Assembly (NCBI GenBank): GCA_947172415.1
Contig: OX359197.1
Coordinates: forward strand, 1,178,001-1,242,000
Direction: 5' to 3'
DNA length: 64,000 nucleotides
Source: Chondrosia reniformis
Lineage: Eukaryota; Porifera; Demospongiae; Chondrillida; Chondrillidae
Shown here one piece after another: positions 9,905 to 22,995 of the stretch; positions within the stretch are counted from its first letter, which is position 1; each line of letters begins with the position of its first letter. Under the pieces are notes generated by a model that was not told the DNA's origin, did not search any database, and worked only from the letters and a program-made list of their open reading frames with translations. The position numbers and the translations under genes were made by a program.

Positions 9905-11335
9905 TATATGGGCCCTAAAGGGAAAAATATTTTATAATTAGGGGCTGTGTGTATATTGCTTTCCAAAGTGCACACACCTCCTACATGTATGCATGCTCCC
10001 ACTGTAAATCCTCATTGCTAGGAGGTACCCAAGTATATCTTATATCTTATCTTATCTATGGAACCTCCTTCAATAAATTGAACGTTTGACATAGACAGAC
10101 AGTTTTAATTCTAATTGCTACATATCAACATCTTTATATAGCTAATGCTAAATATTTTTTGGGGCGCCCCTATAACAGAAATTATGTTAACTTATGGCTT
10201 CTGTGTATACATGCATTTGTCACCAAAATGGCGGACGCTCGGCTGGCTTTCGTTTTTTAGCTTAAAATTAGCTTTCTCTTCCTTAGCGCCGAACATTTAA
10301 CGAACGAAAAGGATTTAAAAACCACCTTTACTAATACTATGTAACGTAAGGCTTGCATAAAACGTTTTCTACGCGATATTATTATGGCCTTGAAATTGGA
10401 GGCAATCAAGCAACGCCGGACTATACATTCATACTATATGCATGGTTACTATAATATAACTTGCTCACAAGGACAATTGGTGATCCTTAACATATATATG
10501 GTACAAGTGATAGGGTCAGTTACCTTCCCTATACAGAACAGATGTAGTTATATTAGTTATAGCTAGTGATCCTCAAATGCATAGCTAATGCAGTGTGAAA
10601 CATCCATCAGATGAGTAGTATACCATAGACACTGTCAGAACAAAAAAGCAGGTTCATATTGGCAGGTATGTAGGACTTGATAGAAAATCATGCATTTAAG
10701 CTCAGTAACTGCATATATATCCCATTGGCAGAGCAAATTTGTGAGATTGGATGATGTCACAAGCAGTGCAGTCTTACACTGGTGGTGAGTTCCCTGGGCC
10801 CCTCTCGCAGTGCAGGATGCTGAATGGGCTATCCCCCAACCCTGGATCAATAATGTTCACTGGGGAGGGGGACGATAGAAGGTAGGTTTAAACGTAGGTA
10901 TGTGGAAGTGAGTGATTATATACGAATAACAGACTCTATATGAAAAATTTAGCATTCATGCAAGACAAGCTTATAATTATGATATTTTGAATTATTAAAA
11001 TATTAACTACTTCCTAAGTGAAACTGTATATGTATATAATTAGTTCAAAGTTGGTGTCATCTATTTATTAAAGCACTTTGAATATGTCAAACATTTAGCA
11101 TTAATATGATACAGGACAAGATATAGACTTGTTATGATTCAGTTAAAATTCAACATTATGAAATAATAAGCCCCTATATATACCTAAGTCGGAATCATTA
11201 AGATTACAGCTATTATATATACCCAACAAGGTGACCAGGTAATTCGAGAGTGTGGACATACGGCAGCCCCACGAGTTTTAACTTGTTACTTGTTAAGATT
11301 AAAGACATCTGCAAAATGCATGTACATGACTGTAG
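9905..11335. other. Intergenic; YY1-like CpG patch at 10220-10330
   Basis: Mostly AT-rich spacer shared with 59940-61300. One CpG-richer patch contains AAAATGGCGGAC (10226-10237), the form of a YY1 site that often overlaps promoters or start codons; the reading frame from that ATG closes after ten codons. The open frame at 10384-10566 has no conserved features. Copy D lacks about 68 bp present here near 10782-10850. Confidence 0.35.
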
Positions 11336-11343
11336 ATCTTGAC

Positions 11344-11490
11344 ATTCCTAAAAAGTGTAACTCGTATGTTTCTGACTCATTTCAATCATAGTATGACTTT
11401 GAGAGATATGTAGAAATGACTGGCAGGAGAGCATCTGATTCAAATTGGGACTTTGATGATCCAAAAGTCTTAGCCTTAAGTGGCTTGTAA
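11344..11490 (+). pseudogene. Relic of a tyrosine-rich tail exon, copy A
   Basis: Matches the second half of the exon at 62454-62674. Compared with that copy, about 1.2 kb upstream is deleted (GACATTCCT at 11341 joins directly to AAAAGTGTAAC). A CAG codon has become TAG at 11389-11391, and the normal TGA stop has become TTA. It is clearly non-functional. Confidence 0.75.
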
Positions 11491-12735
11491 AACACCTCAC
11501 AACCTGACTATTGTGCTTTGTGATTTGCTAAACATTCCAAAGATAATTATAAATTGTATACACATACATGATATATACCTCTTTAATTTCAAAATCATTA
11601 AGTTAAGAATGTAACACTTTTGTTATGATAATTAATGTCTTAAAGTTAAACTACATAAAAGTTAAACTACATATTATATTATTACATTATCATTCCTTTT
11701 AATTGCAGGTTATTCACTTATAATGTTATTCATAAAAAGTGTAATATTATTATAATTAATTCCTAGGAATAGATATATACAATGGATAAACGAATAACTA
11801 TATATACATGTATAGTTAATACAATTACAGGATAACTTCGTTTATTGGTCATTAGATTATTCATGCCATGAATACTGTAAAAGAGCCTATATAACCCAAG
11901 TGGATTTAGGTCGAAGGTCATCATTCTCTAGATTGGGAGCAGAGGGGATTCAGTGTGTAAACGTTTTGCAGAACAGGCAGTATGGAGGTAAATTAAAACG
12001 TTACTTCTGGCATTTGGATCTACTAGCTATAGAATAGTACTTCTGTATGGATATTTAGGGTAAATACATTTTGTATAAACGACCTCGAAGCGGAGCTGTT
12101 TTCGGAATTCGAAGTCGATTGATTTTGATCGTCGATCACCGAAATTCACTGTGGACATCGACCAAACGTAAATCTGGTGAAGCGTATTTTAATTCATGTT
12201 GGCTTCCCTGGGCATGTAGCTATATGCTGTGTCTCAAGTTTTCAGAAAATTCATTGCTCCCATTGAGACGTTTTTCGCCCCTTATCGAAAATCTATCGAT
12301 TCGTATAAAATGATCGGACGATTTTGTAACTTTGCGGCTGGTATCGGGCTAAACAACATAAAATGCAGTCAAAACTTATAGTCTTAGAAAAGTGTTTGTT
12401 AATTGTGATATGGGGACCCTTAAAAGTAATGTAACATGGACCTACAGTCCATTAGGTGTAAAAATGTTATGACAGACTTTCCGCTAATAATATATTAATG
12501 GATGAATGATTCTCATTCAACTTTGCCTTTGTACTACGTATTATACTAATTAACCACTAATTCCTACTTCTTGTAGACAAAGAGTACTGTAGGATTTAAA
12601 AGACAACATATGAATGGTTTTGTTTGAGATGTAGTGTAAAAGGTGCATATAAAAGGTGTAATTATACTGTTGGAGCAGTCTTGATTTAGTATACACAATG
12701 ATATATAGACTACTATAGAGTACTATAATATATAC

Positions 12736-12870
12736 ATGTCAAGGATTCACAAAGGATCAAGATTCCCAGGGTCACTGATGAAGGGCGGAATTCCCAGAAA
12801 CAGCTGTCTGGCCCAGTGGAGCAAAGGAAGAAAGAGAAGACTCTTGTATCCTCATTCCAAGCTCTCACCA
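12736..12870 (+). repeat. REP1 repeat, copy B
   Basis: Nearly identical to the block at 1536-1680. The partial forms at 13806-13885 and 14500-14610 lie in the same positions relative to gene X as in copy A. Confidence 0.6.
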
Positions 12871-14079
12871 GGATTATAGTTCCCTATAGGCTTTTTAATT
12901 TTTGCAGAGTAGCATAGCATGTAGGAAAATGTTATTCATGTATGAATTACTATATATGTACATGTAATAAAGCTGCCCATGCTAGTTGAGTGTGTATTGT
13001 ATCATATCCTAATGACACATTTGTGAACTTCTAATTAACTTAGTATATACTGGTAGTCTTAAGGGTGCATGATATGATTTGATGTGTTGTAACTTGTTAT
13101 TGCTGTCTGCTGTAATTTGTGATTGATAATTATTTTTGAATCGAATTCTTGAAAACATTGACTTGATCGATATTTTATCAAATTTCTGGTGCAACCCACT
13201 GCTGTATATACATAGGTGTAAAAATTTGAGCTGCTGTAATATCGTATATATTAGCACACATACATATATAGTTAATGAAATGATTCATTTTTGGGCTTGG
13301 GCTTAAAATACATGTAAAATATGCATTTGCTGTACATGTGCCAACTAGTATGGATGTTCAATAATTATTGATAAAACTCGTGACACAACTCAAGCTATAC
13401 CCATAGGTAGCATATGTAGGGCCATGTATATAAACATTCCTCATCATCTTATATTACTTAGAGTAAAAAAACAGTGCAGTCTGAATATCAAGACTTTGCA
13501 TTTAAGTGTTCTATAACCTCAACAGTAAGTCAATTATGTCAGTCATTATATACCAATTAGTCCTTACATTATTATTATTAGTGACTCATGGCATATATAT
13601 ACGTATATTTATACCCTCAAGAAAGATGCTATTATATATAGAAAGAGAATCATAGAGTTATACATGTATATAGTGCTACTGATTTATAGTAAATACGTAT
13701 AATAGTGAAGCATGCCCCCAAATTGGCCTTGTGTTTCTTAACTTATAAAGTTCATACACACAACACTTCAATTATAATAATAATTACGTATGTGTGTCTA
13801 TAATATACCCATATGTCCAGTGGAGAATTCGAAGAGAAGGAGAAGGAGAAAAACACTTGTATCCTCATCCAAAGCTCTCAATATAGGCTTCTATAGTGCT
13901 ATGTAGTTAGATGTAGCATATAAGAAAAATGGTGTGTTAGATTATTATGAATGTGTAGACATTTCTATATACTTACTTAGTACATATTGTATAATACATA
14001 TTGTATAGGACAATTTACTGCCTTAATTCCCTAACATTTACTAAAGTTCAACACGCAATCTATTCCCAATATACTCCAG

Positions 14080-15334
14080 GAACCCAAAGAAGAAAGATTA
14101 TCCAATGCACCACGAGTACCTGAATGGACAGACTTTACTTGTCTGTCTGAAAATAACCAAAAGTTTGTCAAGGATAGACTACCAATTCTCTTTAAAGACG
14201 ATCCAGATGGAGTTAGTTTTATTGTTACTTCACATAAGTTGTGCCTTTCCTTTGAAAGATTTCTTCATCACTCTATAGAAAAATCTAAAGGCAGGAAGTT
14301 TGTTAGTTTCCGATGAGGATTCTCAGAGCCTTCCTAATCAGACTTTCATTAATGATGTAAGACATGAGCTTCATGGCACTACTAATGCTATTGAAAGATG
14401 GAACATTAGGTCTACAGGGAATTTCTGGAGTCAAGGTATTACATGTATATGTAGGCATGGGTTTTACAGTCACATGGCACATGCACCTAGATTTAGTACA
14501 GTTAGAAGAAGACAGAGACCCCCAGGGTCACCGATGAAAGGTGGAATTCCCAGAAACAACTGTTTGGCCTATAGTGGAAAAAGGAAGAAAAGTATATTCT
14601 TATCCATTTTTTTTCCAATAATAATAAGTCTATATTTGAGAATAGTCTGTTCTATTTATATTTTTCTATATCCAAAAAAATTACTATAGTGTACTCCTAT
14701 TAATGTGCAGACCCTTTAGAATATATATGCCACACCACACACACACTTACTATGGTTAAACACATAAAAAGGCATAAATAAGGGTCTATATACTGATTAA
14801 ATGGGATGGATGCATATGGCCAGGGTGAGAATGTATATACACAATAATTTCTTAATGATTCAGTTATATTCCGTATTTAGATACTTTTATACATGTACGT
14901 ATGTAGCAAATTTTATTTTCAAGCCAATGAACCGGAAAAATGACTACATAGTGACATTTGAACTGTATTCCCCCTATGGTGGAAGAAGAGATTTGGGCAT
15001 AATAGGGAAAAAAGGAGAAAGAGTTAAATGCTACCATTTTCAGCAAGTATGTATCACAACCATGCATTTTTCTGCTTTTCTAAGAATGCCAATTTTATTA
15101 ATATGTACGTAGATTTTGGGATTCAGTGGAATTACTGCTCTCTCCCTTACGTATAATGGTAAGGATGGAACTCTGACAGACATGAGCAATGGAGAGAGTA
15201 TCCAATTCAATACGGCTGAAGGTGGACCTGTTTACACTACTAAAGGCGATTCACCTCCATCACAAGGGAAAGTTACATATCTTATTGGTCCCTTTCTCAC
15301 TGAAAACACTTCAGTACAACTGGCTATTCTCTAA
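14080..15334 (+). pseudogene. Cassette gene X, copy B
   Basis: Exons equivalent to copy A are at 14080-14435, 14924-15046 and 15113-15334. The ATG-bearing first exon is not preserved: near 13500 the sequence keeps the donor (CAGTAAGTCAATT) but not MEEQL. The +1 frame change after the SKGRKFVSF segment (near 14310) is present as in the other copies. The last exon is identical in sense to copy A and ends TSVQLAIL. Non-functional, or 5'-incomplete at best. Confidence 0.55.
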
Positions 15335-16156
15335 AGACATCTGAAGTCACATTCATAGCTTAGATTTGATAATATAATATATACGTATAATACTGTAGTA
15401 TTAGCTTAGACTTGAAACTTCTATATGTAGGGAACACAAATGAAGTGTCATATAACCACTCAGGTCTTGGCAAATGTGCATGACACAGAATTGATAAATA
15501 TGGAGCGGGATGTTTCTACTAGTTAAACTGTAAAAATAACACAACACCAGCATATGTTTTAGGGTATACCCGGACACATACATCTCAAAAAGTATTTTTT
15601 GGTGTGACAGTCAAAATTTTTTTTTAGAGAAACACTGGTAGTTCTTATATCGCTTGGTATTGGTATAAAGTATTAGCTAATCTAATCTATACATATGTAC
15701 ATATATGCTGTCAGAATATATACATGCAATGATTATAATTATTACATCCTCCCAAAGCAATCTTTTAACCACAATATTTTAACCGCAATCTTTTATTATC
15801 CACTCTTGTCATCAACTAATTGTTTCATAAGGTTAGCTCTAGATTTGATTTGTTGCAGGGACTGTTGACAGTGAAACGTAAAATACAGTTTAATCTACCA
15901 TATACAGCGTGAATTGTTGATTAATATAGGATATACAGTGTGAATTAGTTAATAACAGGAAGTGGCTACTCAAATGCCATGCAGAGTATAAATCAGTTAT
16001 AGCTCATCACCTCGGACTTCCTAAAGGATATAATTACTCTGCCTTGACTCTACCTTAGCCTTGTATTGTATTCTGGCCACCCTCTTCACCTATGGGCTAT
16101 ATAACTATTACACAACTAGTACACTATGTACGAGGCGTCTGTGAATTCCCCTAGCT

Positions 16157-16345
16157 ATGAATACCATTAGTAACATGATCCTATATTTGTTACTAATTTG
16201 TACTTTACACTGGTCAGACTCAAAGATGTCACCTTTCCTGAAGCACTACACCATTGTAGCCAACATGGAGGGAGCTAAACTATATAAGGTTTCTGACAAA
16301 GGATTTAGCAGCCAAAAAAACCCAGCAAATCTGTTTAGGGAATAA
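16157..16345 (+). CDS. Small secreted peptide, copy B (62 aa)
   Basis: Identical protein to the copy at 5205-5393, with the same TATATAA about 53 bp upstream (16098-16104). The signal peptide MNTISNMILYLLLICTLHW is followed by a mature part of roughly 40 residues without cysteine. Family unknown. As in copy A it may be a first exon rather than a whole gene. Confidence 0.45.
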   Translation: MNTISNMILYLLLICTLHWSDSKMSPFLKHYTIVANMEGAKLYKVSDKGFSSQKNPANLFRE

Positions 16346-16422
16346 TAATTAGTGACCTCATGTCATTGTGCAAAACAAATTAGGTATATGATAAGGAATA
16401 TTTGTTGCCATCATGATAATAG

Positions 16423-16560
16423 AGAAATTCTAATGAGCCTCAGCAACCCAATTAATATAAATTGAACATTTCGACACTCATCATTCATTGCTGATGAAGA
16501 CCTTCTGGTCGAAACGCTCAATTTATAATAATTATGTTGCTGTGGCTCATTAGAATTTCT
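16423..16560. mobile_element. Fold-back element with hammerhead-like core, copy B
   Basis: Same structure and position as 5471-5608, with one or two base differences. The CUGAUGA...GAAAC core is intact. Confidence 0.6.
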
Positions 16561-17274
16561 TCATCATATACGTACATACAAATATGAATGTGCATATATA
16601 TACTTTCCATTGTATTATGAAAAGGCATATACGTACGTATGAACCATGCATAAAAGAGCTATATAAAGAAATTCTAATTGGAAAAATTCACTGTTCACAC
16701 ACAACCCCTGCTATATACGTATAACATGTATGCATGCATATATATACGTATAAATCAGGGCTGCTGGGGGGACTATAGGATTGATTTTGCCCCCCTAGAC
16801 TAATGGAAAGTTAATATAAACTGCTTCGACACCTTTATATCATTGCTTCCCCTAAATTTTTAAAATTTTCAATTTGCTCTGCCACTTCCTGGCCCCAAGT
16901 TTGGCATATGACCCTGTATGCCCTGTATATATTCATCTTGTTCTTGATCTTTTAAGAATTATGTTACCATGCATATGCATACTTTCATTTTGTGTTTATT
17001 TTATAACTTTCTCAAATTGCATGTCTTATATTTATATATTAATATACGTAGGTGAATTCAGTAAATGTAAGAGATGCATGATCATTGTACATGCTTCATA
17101 CATTTTGTGCATATACAATACAGGACAGTACAGTATTAAGTTTAACTCAATTAACAATGTTATCAGAGATAATATGGACGTTTAAGATAATAATTATGTT
17201 GATGTATGGAAATATAGTTCTCTTGAGCTTGTAGAATGGACATCATACACTAGTCACGTTTATGGTCAAAATCT

Positions 17275-18499
17275 CTATTTTCCATATGGTCTGCTATCAT
17301 CGTTATCAAGAGTTTCACATTGACCACCTTCTTTGTACTTTCTGTATTTGAAATCTATGGTGCTAAGATGATCCATTTGGTAGTCAGAATACTTCCCTTC
17401 TATCACATTGCCATTATCAGGATCTTTGGAGGTGCTAGAGGCTTGACTGCTTCCTGCATACAGGCAAGGTAGTCTGTTACCGTCCCACTGGATCTGCTCT
17501 AGCTCTGCCAGGAAACTCCTCACAATATCTCCCTTAACGGGATCAAGGATTTTAACTTTGTACATCTTATCCTCAGCACTCATTTGGCGACCTCGATAAG
17601 GACCAACATAAGGTTCTTTAGTCATATTGATATTCCAAAACTGACCTAACAAGCAAGGTACAAACCATGTTATATATGATTTATAAAATTGTATATGTAA
17701 TACAAATGTGTATATCTTACCAAGTAGGCCATGTGAGGTTGATCTAACTCCATCAACATAGGTTACTTGAAGCTCAAGTGCCTCTTCGCCTTCTGCTTGG
17801 GAACAGGAAATGGTCAATGTCATTCCAGGCAGTCCATCTTCAAGACAATTGGGTAAAGATACAAAAATTTTGTTGCCATGGTTACTTGCCTGCACACGAA
17901 TGCCATCAGAATCAAAGGTTCCATTCAAAGGGTTCCCATCAACATAGACATGACAATGGTGACGCTTCACTTTAACTCTATGACATTCTCCACTCTCGCC
18001 ATCCACTAAGACACTGATTGCTTTGATAAGATTTGCTCTAGACTCCATTGTGGTCTTGTTATAAAAGCTGTTGACAGTGACGCATCGATCTGATATGAGA
18101 TTGTAGCTGTAGCCAGTCTTCCCTTGCACTTCATAGCAGAGGGCTCCTTCAGTAAAGTCAGGTTGGTCACTGTAATCATTGTCCGATGGAAGAGGTACAG
18201 TGAATACAGCATCTCCCATTACAACAGCTTTATCTACATCATAGTCTATTGGTATTATTGGAAAAGGAGGCAGACCATTAATTATGCAACCTCATTTCCA
18301 CCATTGCATGACTACAGTGGCTATTAAATAAAATATATATCTAAAATATTGTGTATGATTTGATAGGGTGAAATCCAAGAGTATAAATTATCACTAATCC
18401 ACCTATTATGATAAATACTTTCAACATACCTAATTCTGAATTGCAAACAGCTAGAACTGACAGGATTACCACGGTGACAGTTGGTAGGAAAGTTGTCAT
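17275..18499 (-). CDS. Secreted ITIH C-terminal-like protein, copy B
   Basis: complement(17275-17645, 17721-18245, 18430-18499), 321 aa, the same splice sites as copy A shifted by 10956. The hallmark segments LCYEVQGKTG, SHGLLGQFW (across intron 2) and VIEGKYSDY are intact. Only isolated silent or near-silent differences from copy A are visible, such as GGG to AGG near 18161 in the PDFTEG region. Such near-identity points to recent duplication or gene conversion. TATA box and bZIP-type site at 18559-18578. Confidence 0.75.
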
Positions 18500-18558
18500 C
18501 TTTTTAAAATGCCCTGTTTACTGAATTAAGCTGTCTGGTGCTTCAAATACGTCCGTTT

Positions 18559-18578
18559 CTTTTATACTTGCTGAGTCA
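18559..18578 (-). promoter_or_regulatory. TATA box and NF-E2/AP-1-like site, copy B
   Basis: TATAAAAG and TGACTCAGCA occur in the same arrangement as at 7603-7622. Confidence 0.55.
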
Positions 18579-18898
18579 AACCTTTCAGCCAAATAGTGAC
18601 ACTATATAAATAATTTTAACCACAGAGGCATGCATATGGCTTTATGACATAGATACACTGTACTAAGCAGCAGTGTAAAGTAATGCTATAGATATATTTT
18701 ACATGAATAATGGTTATCATGGGTATTGATTGTGGGCCAACGTTTTTATTAATGACTATAAGAGGAATGTATGTACGTATTTATATCTGAAACCTTGAAG
18801 AGTTTCATCATTATAGAATGGCTGATCCTGCATGCAAAATTGTTCTCTTTACATAGACACACAGGAGACTTTTCCTCATTCATTTTCATCATTCCTCA

Positions 18899-19426
18899 TC
18901 AACAAGGGTTAGTCTTTATTTTCGCTTTTCTTCTTAAGTTGTGTGGTTCTTTCTGTATAATCTTGGCATTCTCCCGTGAGATGCTGTGGAGTGTGTCCTT
19001 GACATGCACAGCAATGGAATTGTTGTTGTCACTTCTTTTGACTGCCCTTTGATGTTCCTTGAGCCTTTCATTGAGAGTCTTGGAGGTTTCACCAATGTAG
19101 GTGTCTCTGCATTCACAGGGTATCTGGTAGATGACTCTGATTATCTGGTCAAGAGGAGTTGGTGTTTTCACCCTTGTCAGCAGAGAGCACAGTGTTGAAG
19201 GTGCCTTAAGCACTACCCTATTAAGCTATCTGCAGGTCCTCTGGTTATTTTCACTGATGCCTGTGATGTATGGAAGGCAGAGGATTCTTTCTTGTTCTTC
19301 AGTTTCTTCTTCAGCATCCTTCTTACTTCCCTTCCACGTGTCCCCTAGGGTAGTCATTGGCCACAAATGTGTCCTCAATGTCTCATTGAATAGGGTGGCC
19401 ATGGTTTTGACCAACCATATACGCAC
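18899..19426 (-). pseudogene. Penelope-like element fragment: RT tail plus GIY-YIG, copy B
   Basis: The 3' half (19213 to 18899) encodes SLLTRVKTPTPLDQIIRVIY and then the GIY-YIG motif CRDTYIGETSKTLNERLKEH. The upstream part (19426 to 19226) encodes the end of the reverse transcriptase (ERILCLPYITGISEN), in a different frame and ended by a stop. This is the usual RT-to-endonuclease order of Penelope-like elements. It is inactive: about 175 codons remain, with a frame break at about 19215. Confidence 0.85.
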
Positions 19427-19841
19427 TTAAAGAGTACTATATATATATACCTTACTCTCTGATACTTCCTCAGTGAAACTATATATATACTTATTCAAAG
19501 TTGGTGTCATATGCCGGATTCGAATAGTCAGTATTTATGTGATACAGGACAAAATGGTATTATATATACTGCATATATAGAATTATTTTTTCTTTTGCTG
19601 TATCATAGTGAATTCAAGTTACATATATATGACATCTATCTTTTGATGATAACTAAATAAACGCAGGTGTTGGTCATTACTCTGTTCACAACCAGTGAAG
19701 TTTCTACAAAGAGTGCCGTATACCTGCATGACCACTTTGAAAGATTTCTTAGCTATGTACATATCATACAAAGCTAGTTAATACATACCATATGTATTTA
19801 TAGATAGCAATAATTAGATCATGAGCTGCTGGCCATTATAT

Positions 19842-19977
19842 ATAACCACTAGCATAAGCCCAGACAGGAGCAATCATTATAACGATCTCTTGAAATTGTG
19901 ACATTAAATCCAGTTCCAATTTATGGTCCTCCAAAGTTATGGGCCATTGCTGTATTACAAATATCACTGTACTCTAT
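19842..19977 (-). pseudogene. Decayed piece of a collagen/fibrinogen-like gene, copy B
   Basis: The plus-strand text ATAACCACTAGCATAAGCCC...CACTGTACTCT lines up with the antisense of the collagen-like gene at 8991-9165, with many changes and small deletions. It is an older paralog fragment lying beside the Penelope relic. The same relic is at 57979-58116. Confidence 0.6.
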
Positions 19978-20621
19978 ATATTACGTACATGGAGGTAGCA
20001 GGATAGTTTTATATATACGTGTATGTACAGTTTATATTAGATCTGTAACTACTGAAGTGCGCAGTCTGTGCTTCCGCGCTGCCTCTCCTAGATTGTACTG
20101 CATCACATGTATTACAGTATGTACTGAATTAAGAGAGTCAAAAAGGGAATCAACAAAAGGTATTATACAATTCTCTGCTGTACTACCCAACTCTTTTTTG
20201 CTTTATAGCACTACAACCAATAGTGGTATGAAGCCCTATGTTTATTAACATGAGCTAAACGATAACCTAGCAGTGAATGTACAGTTAATCCTTAAATTTG
20301 GTATATCTTCCTACGTATATATACATAAGTATATATAGCTAACTATACAAGCAAATGACCTTAGAACCAACCCATTTCCAGAAAGAGGGGCTAAGCACAT
20401 CATACATTGCAGCTGTGTATAATATACGTAGTTGCATCTAAATGATTCATTCAGCACATGTACAGTTCTACAGTTTTTCTAGCTATCTCAAAATTATCTC
20501 TGTTAGTAGTAATAACTAGTAGACATAAATGTCCAATGTTTCCAGACCTATACAATTTTTGTTATTATAATTCCCAAATTATCATATATTACGGTAGTAC
20601 TCTATAAGTAGGGATTATATA

Positions 20622-20801
20622 ATGGTCGGGTCAATAGATGGAAACACTTGTGGTCTGTGTGGAAGTAATGAAGATGGCAGACTGGCATTTAGATCTACAT
20701 TTCCTCTACCAAGCGTTTATTCAGCTGAACTGTTTAAGGGTTTTATAGACAGTTGGAAAGTTGAATATGAAGATGCTCTAATAACCGTAGAAAGAGCTGT
20801 G
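20622..20801 (+). pseudogene. VWD-like exon fragment
   Basis: Encodes GNTCGLCGSNEDG and, 30 residues on, IDSWKVEYED. This resembles the end of a von Willebrand type D domain (GLCGN...D, then SWKV). It ends at a good donor (GTAAGT after 20801) in phase 0. The next recognisable exon at 21184 needs a phase 1 donor, so the two do not join directly. It begins about 70 bp after the end of duplicated copy B and may be the torn remnant of a larger secreted gene. Confidence 0.45.
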
Positions 20802-21183
20802 GTAAGTGCTAAATCTATTAAAGCACTTAAAATCAGCTAATTCCACGTGACAATTTTAGATATGTTTGTAATTTTAGGCAATAACTAATTCGATCTGAGT
20901 GATTAAAATACAATTTAACTGTTCAGATTCTATGAAAACATACAGTTGTGTATTGCTTTTACATATTACCTCAGACTGTAAAGTCTGTATATATCACTCC
21001 ATGAATTGTTTAGACTATATGTGTCATATATATGTACATTTGTGTCTTTTATATATTGTTTTATACTATGTGTAGAGTGAATTCAATTTCTTTTTAGATA
21101 TGTACTGTACATACGTACATAAGTCTAAAATACCAATACACATATAATGTTATTCATTGCATGGATGCCTTCCTTCACTGTAG

Positions 21184-22329
21184 CAACAATGAGGAATGAC
21201 AGTATGGTTGCTGATCCACTTATAACAGTTCCTCTTCGCATGCCTCACTTCCCTGAAAACAGAATGCGCAAAGTATGTCTCTGTTATGAGATCCACGGTG
21301 TAGCCGGATCCATCTATAATCTCGTATCTGACACATGTTTGACTGTAAATGCTGAATATAAGCAGTTAGCTAGACCTCTACAACAGTATAATGTGATCAG
21401 TTCCATTGGAGTGCTGGCAACCGACAACAGCGGCCAGTGCATAAGAATTATGGTGACAACCGAACATGGTTGCTCTGCTACGGTCAATGGTAGACCAATC
21501 GGCTTGCAGTATTCAAATAATGGGATTACAATTCAAAAGATGTCTAAAGCATTTAAGATTAGTGTTCCAAACTGTGAGATGATGGACATAGTCATGTGGA
21601 CCATGTGTGATCGATTTGGAGGTCAAAGTGCCATGAAATTCAGAGCCTACAGATCTGTAAACATGCATCCTACATCTCATGGATTAATAGGTAACTATAG
21701 AGTACCATGCTTACAGGCAAAATGCCCTACACGTCACCGAGTGTACATTTCTTGTAGGCTAACTTCTAATAATTGTAGCTTTGTGTGCTTAGCAAATTGT
21801 AACTTTTAGGTATTGTATATGATCCTGTATCTGTAGAGATTATTACGTTTATAAATGAAATGATCTATGCCTTTTATAAGCCTATAGCTTTGTATATTTC
21901 TTACAGTGTTTTACAGTGAGTACAAGATCATGCATTCATATTAATCTGAATGGCTTGCAACACTTTATTTTACTAAGAAGGTTAAATACTAGCTTGGTTG
22001 ACAATGTGATTCTATGTATGTGGTTATATATAGGTCAATTTTGGAATGTCCCCATATCAGTGGACCCTATTGAAAAAGGAGAGGACATGTACATGGTGAA
22101 CGTAGCCTCTCCGCTGGGGGCCCCTCGCAGTTTTGAAGCCCAGTTCCACAGCTACACTTGGGAGTCAGATTATATACCTTGCTTCTATGCTGGCGATAGT
22201 CAAGCTGACCGAAATAGGGTTGAGGAAATATCTGTTGTCCAGGGTCATCCTCGAGAGTATATGGTTGATACCTTGTACAGTTCAGAGTTTATGTATTCCC
22301 AGTTTGACAGGAATAGGTGTGAAAGCTAA
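21184..22329 (+). CDS. Diverged ITIH C-terminal-like protein (plus strand)
   Basis: Two exons, 21184-21690 and 22034-22329, join in phase 1 to re-create SHGLIGQFWNV, exactly as in the minus-strand paralogs. Before the junction lie ADPLITVPLR, LCYEIHGVAG and SDTCLTVNAEY. After it come IPCFYAGDSQ and a diverged version of the EGKYSDY segment (GHPREYMVDTLY). The acceptor at 21184 is also phase 1, as in the other genes, but I cannot find the signal-peptide exon. The frame can be read from an ATG at 21147 (MLFIAWMPSFTVA), which would serve as a weak signal peptide. It is much more diverged than the cassette copies and probably represents an older paralog. Confidence 0.65.
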
Positions 22330-22995
22330 AGAGTGTTGAAACTATTCATATTGTTGTAACATAAATACTGAAAGCTCTATGCATGATTCTGTCTTGATTT
22401 GGTATAAAGTCTTTTATAAAATATTTTTGATGTATAATTATAAATTTCAATATGGTAAAGACAAGAATGAATCAAGCAATATTCATGATCAATGACTGCA
22501 CTCGCAGCTGATATCAGTGCTCCATCATATAATAATATTATCCTGGATGATGCATGATGTTCCATATATATGCATCAAGATGCACAGGAATTAATTGGCT
22601 ATATGTATATATATATAGCTATAGATGGCCAGACCCCTGTTTGTATAAAGGGGCACATATATATTATATTGCCTATATTATTGGGGGAAAACACTTCATT
22701 ACTGGTATATATAATATATGAGAGTGATACAAAAATCATGAGCCTAGCTAGAGGACACGTGCACAGGGGAAAATGTCCCTCTTGTTTAAAGAGTGGAAAA
22801 AAAGAAAAACATGTACCTATATGGCAAGACGGTTATGAATAGGGGAAAATTATATTGGTTATGAGTATATTGGCAAGTACAGCATAACAAAACGGGACTG
22901 AGCCAAATGTTATTTCTATTGCTGGCACTCATTTTTTTAGATATGCTCTATAATTTGGGGCAGTGGAAATGGCGGAAAGCCTCTTTTACCCAGGA
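22330..22995. other. Intergenic, nothing supported
   Basis: AT-rich spacer. The open frame at 22570-22842 is tandem TA-rich sequence without conserved features. Confidence 0.4.

Larger units (their letters stand above)
246..11719 (+). repeat. Cassette copy A (segmental duplication)
   Basis: This is the first copy of the repeated cassette. By eye 3130-8211 matches 14080-19167 almost base for base (constant offset 10952 to 10956). Positions 8212-11719 match 58236-62929 apart from a large deletion near 11335. Copy A carries a private 213 bp insertion at 838-1050. Relative to copy B it lacks about 920 bp at 8211/8212, where the Penelope-like fragment is cut. Its left edge (246-300) is shared with copy C, not with B or E. 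Confidence 0.9.
11720..20549 (+). repeat. Cassette copy B (truncated)
   Basis: Second copy. It joins copy A exactly at the TTATAATGTTATTCAT boundary, and the same junction sequence is found at 62930. Homology stops at 20549, inside what should be the 3' end of the collagen-like gene (after GTTTCCAGACCTA). Copy B therefore lacks an intact collagen-like gene. Confidence 0.9.

Noticed and set aside
10384-10566. 60-codon open frame shared with 60407-60589
   Set aside because: No domain, no signal peptide and no start context. It is preserved only because the two segments are recent duplicates.
22570-22842. 90-codon frame after the diverged ITIH-C gene
   Set aside because: Built largely from TA-rich simple sequence, with no conserved residues.
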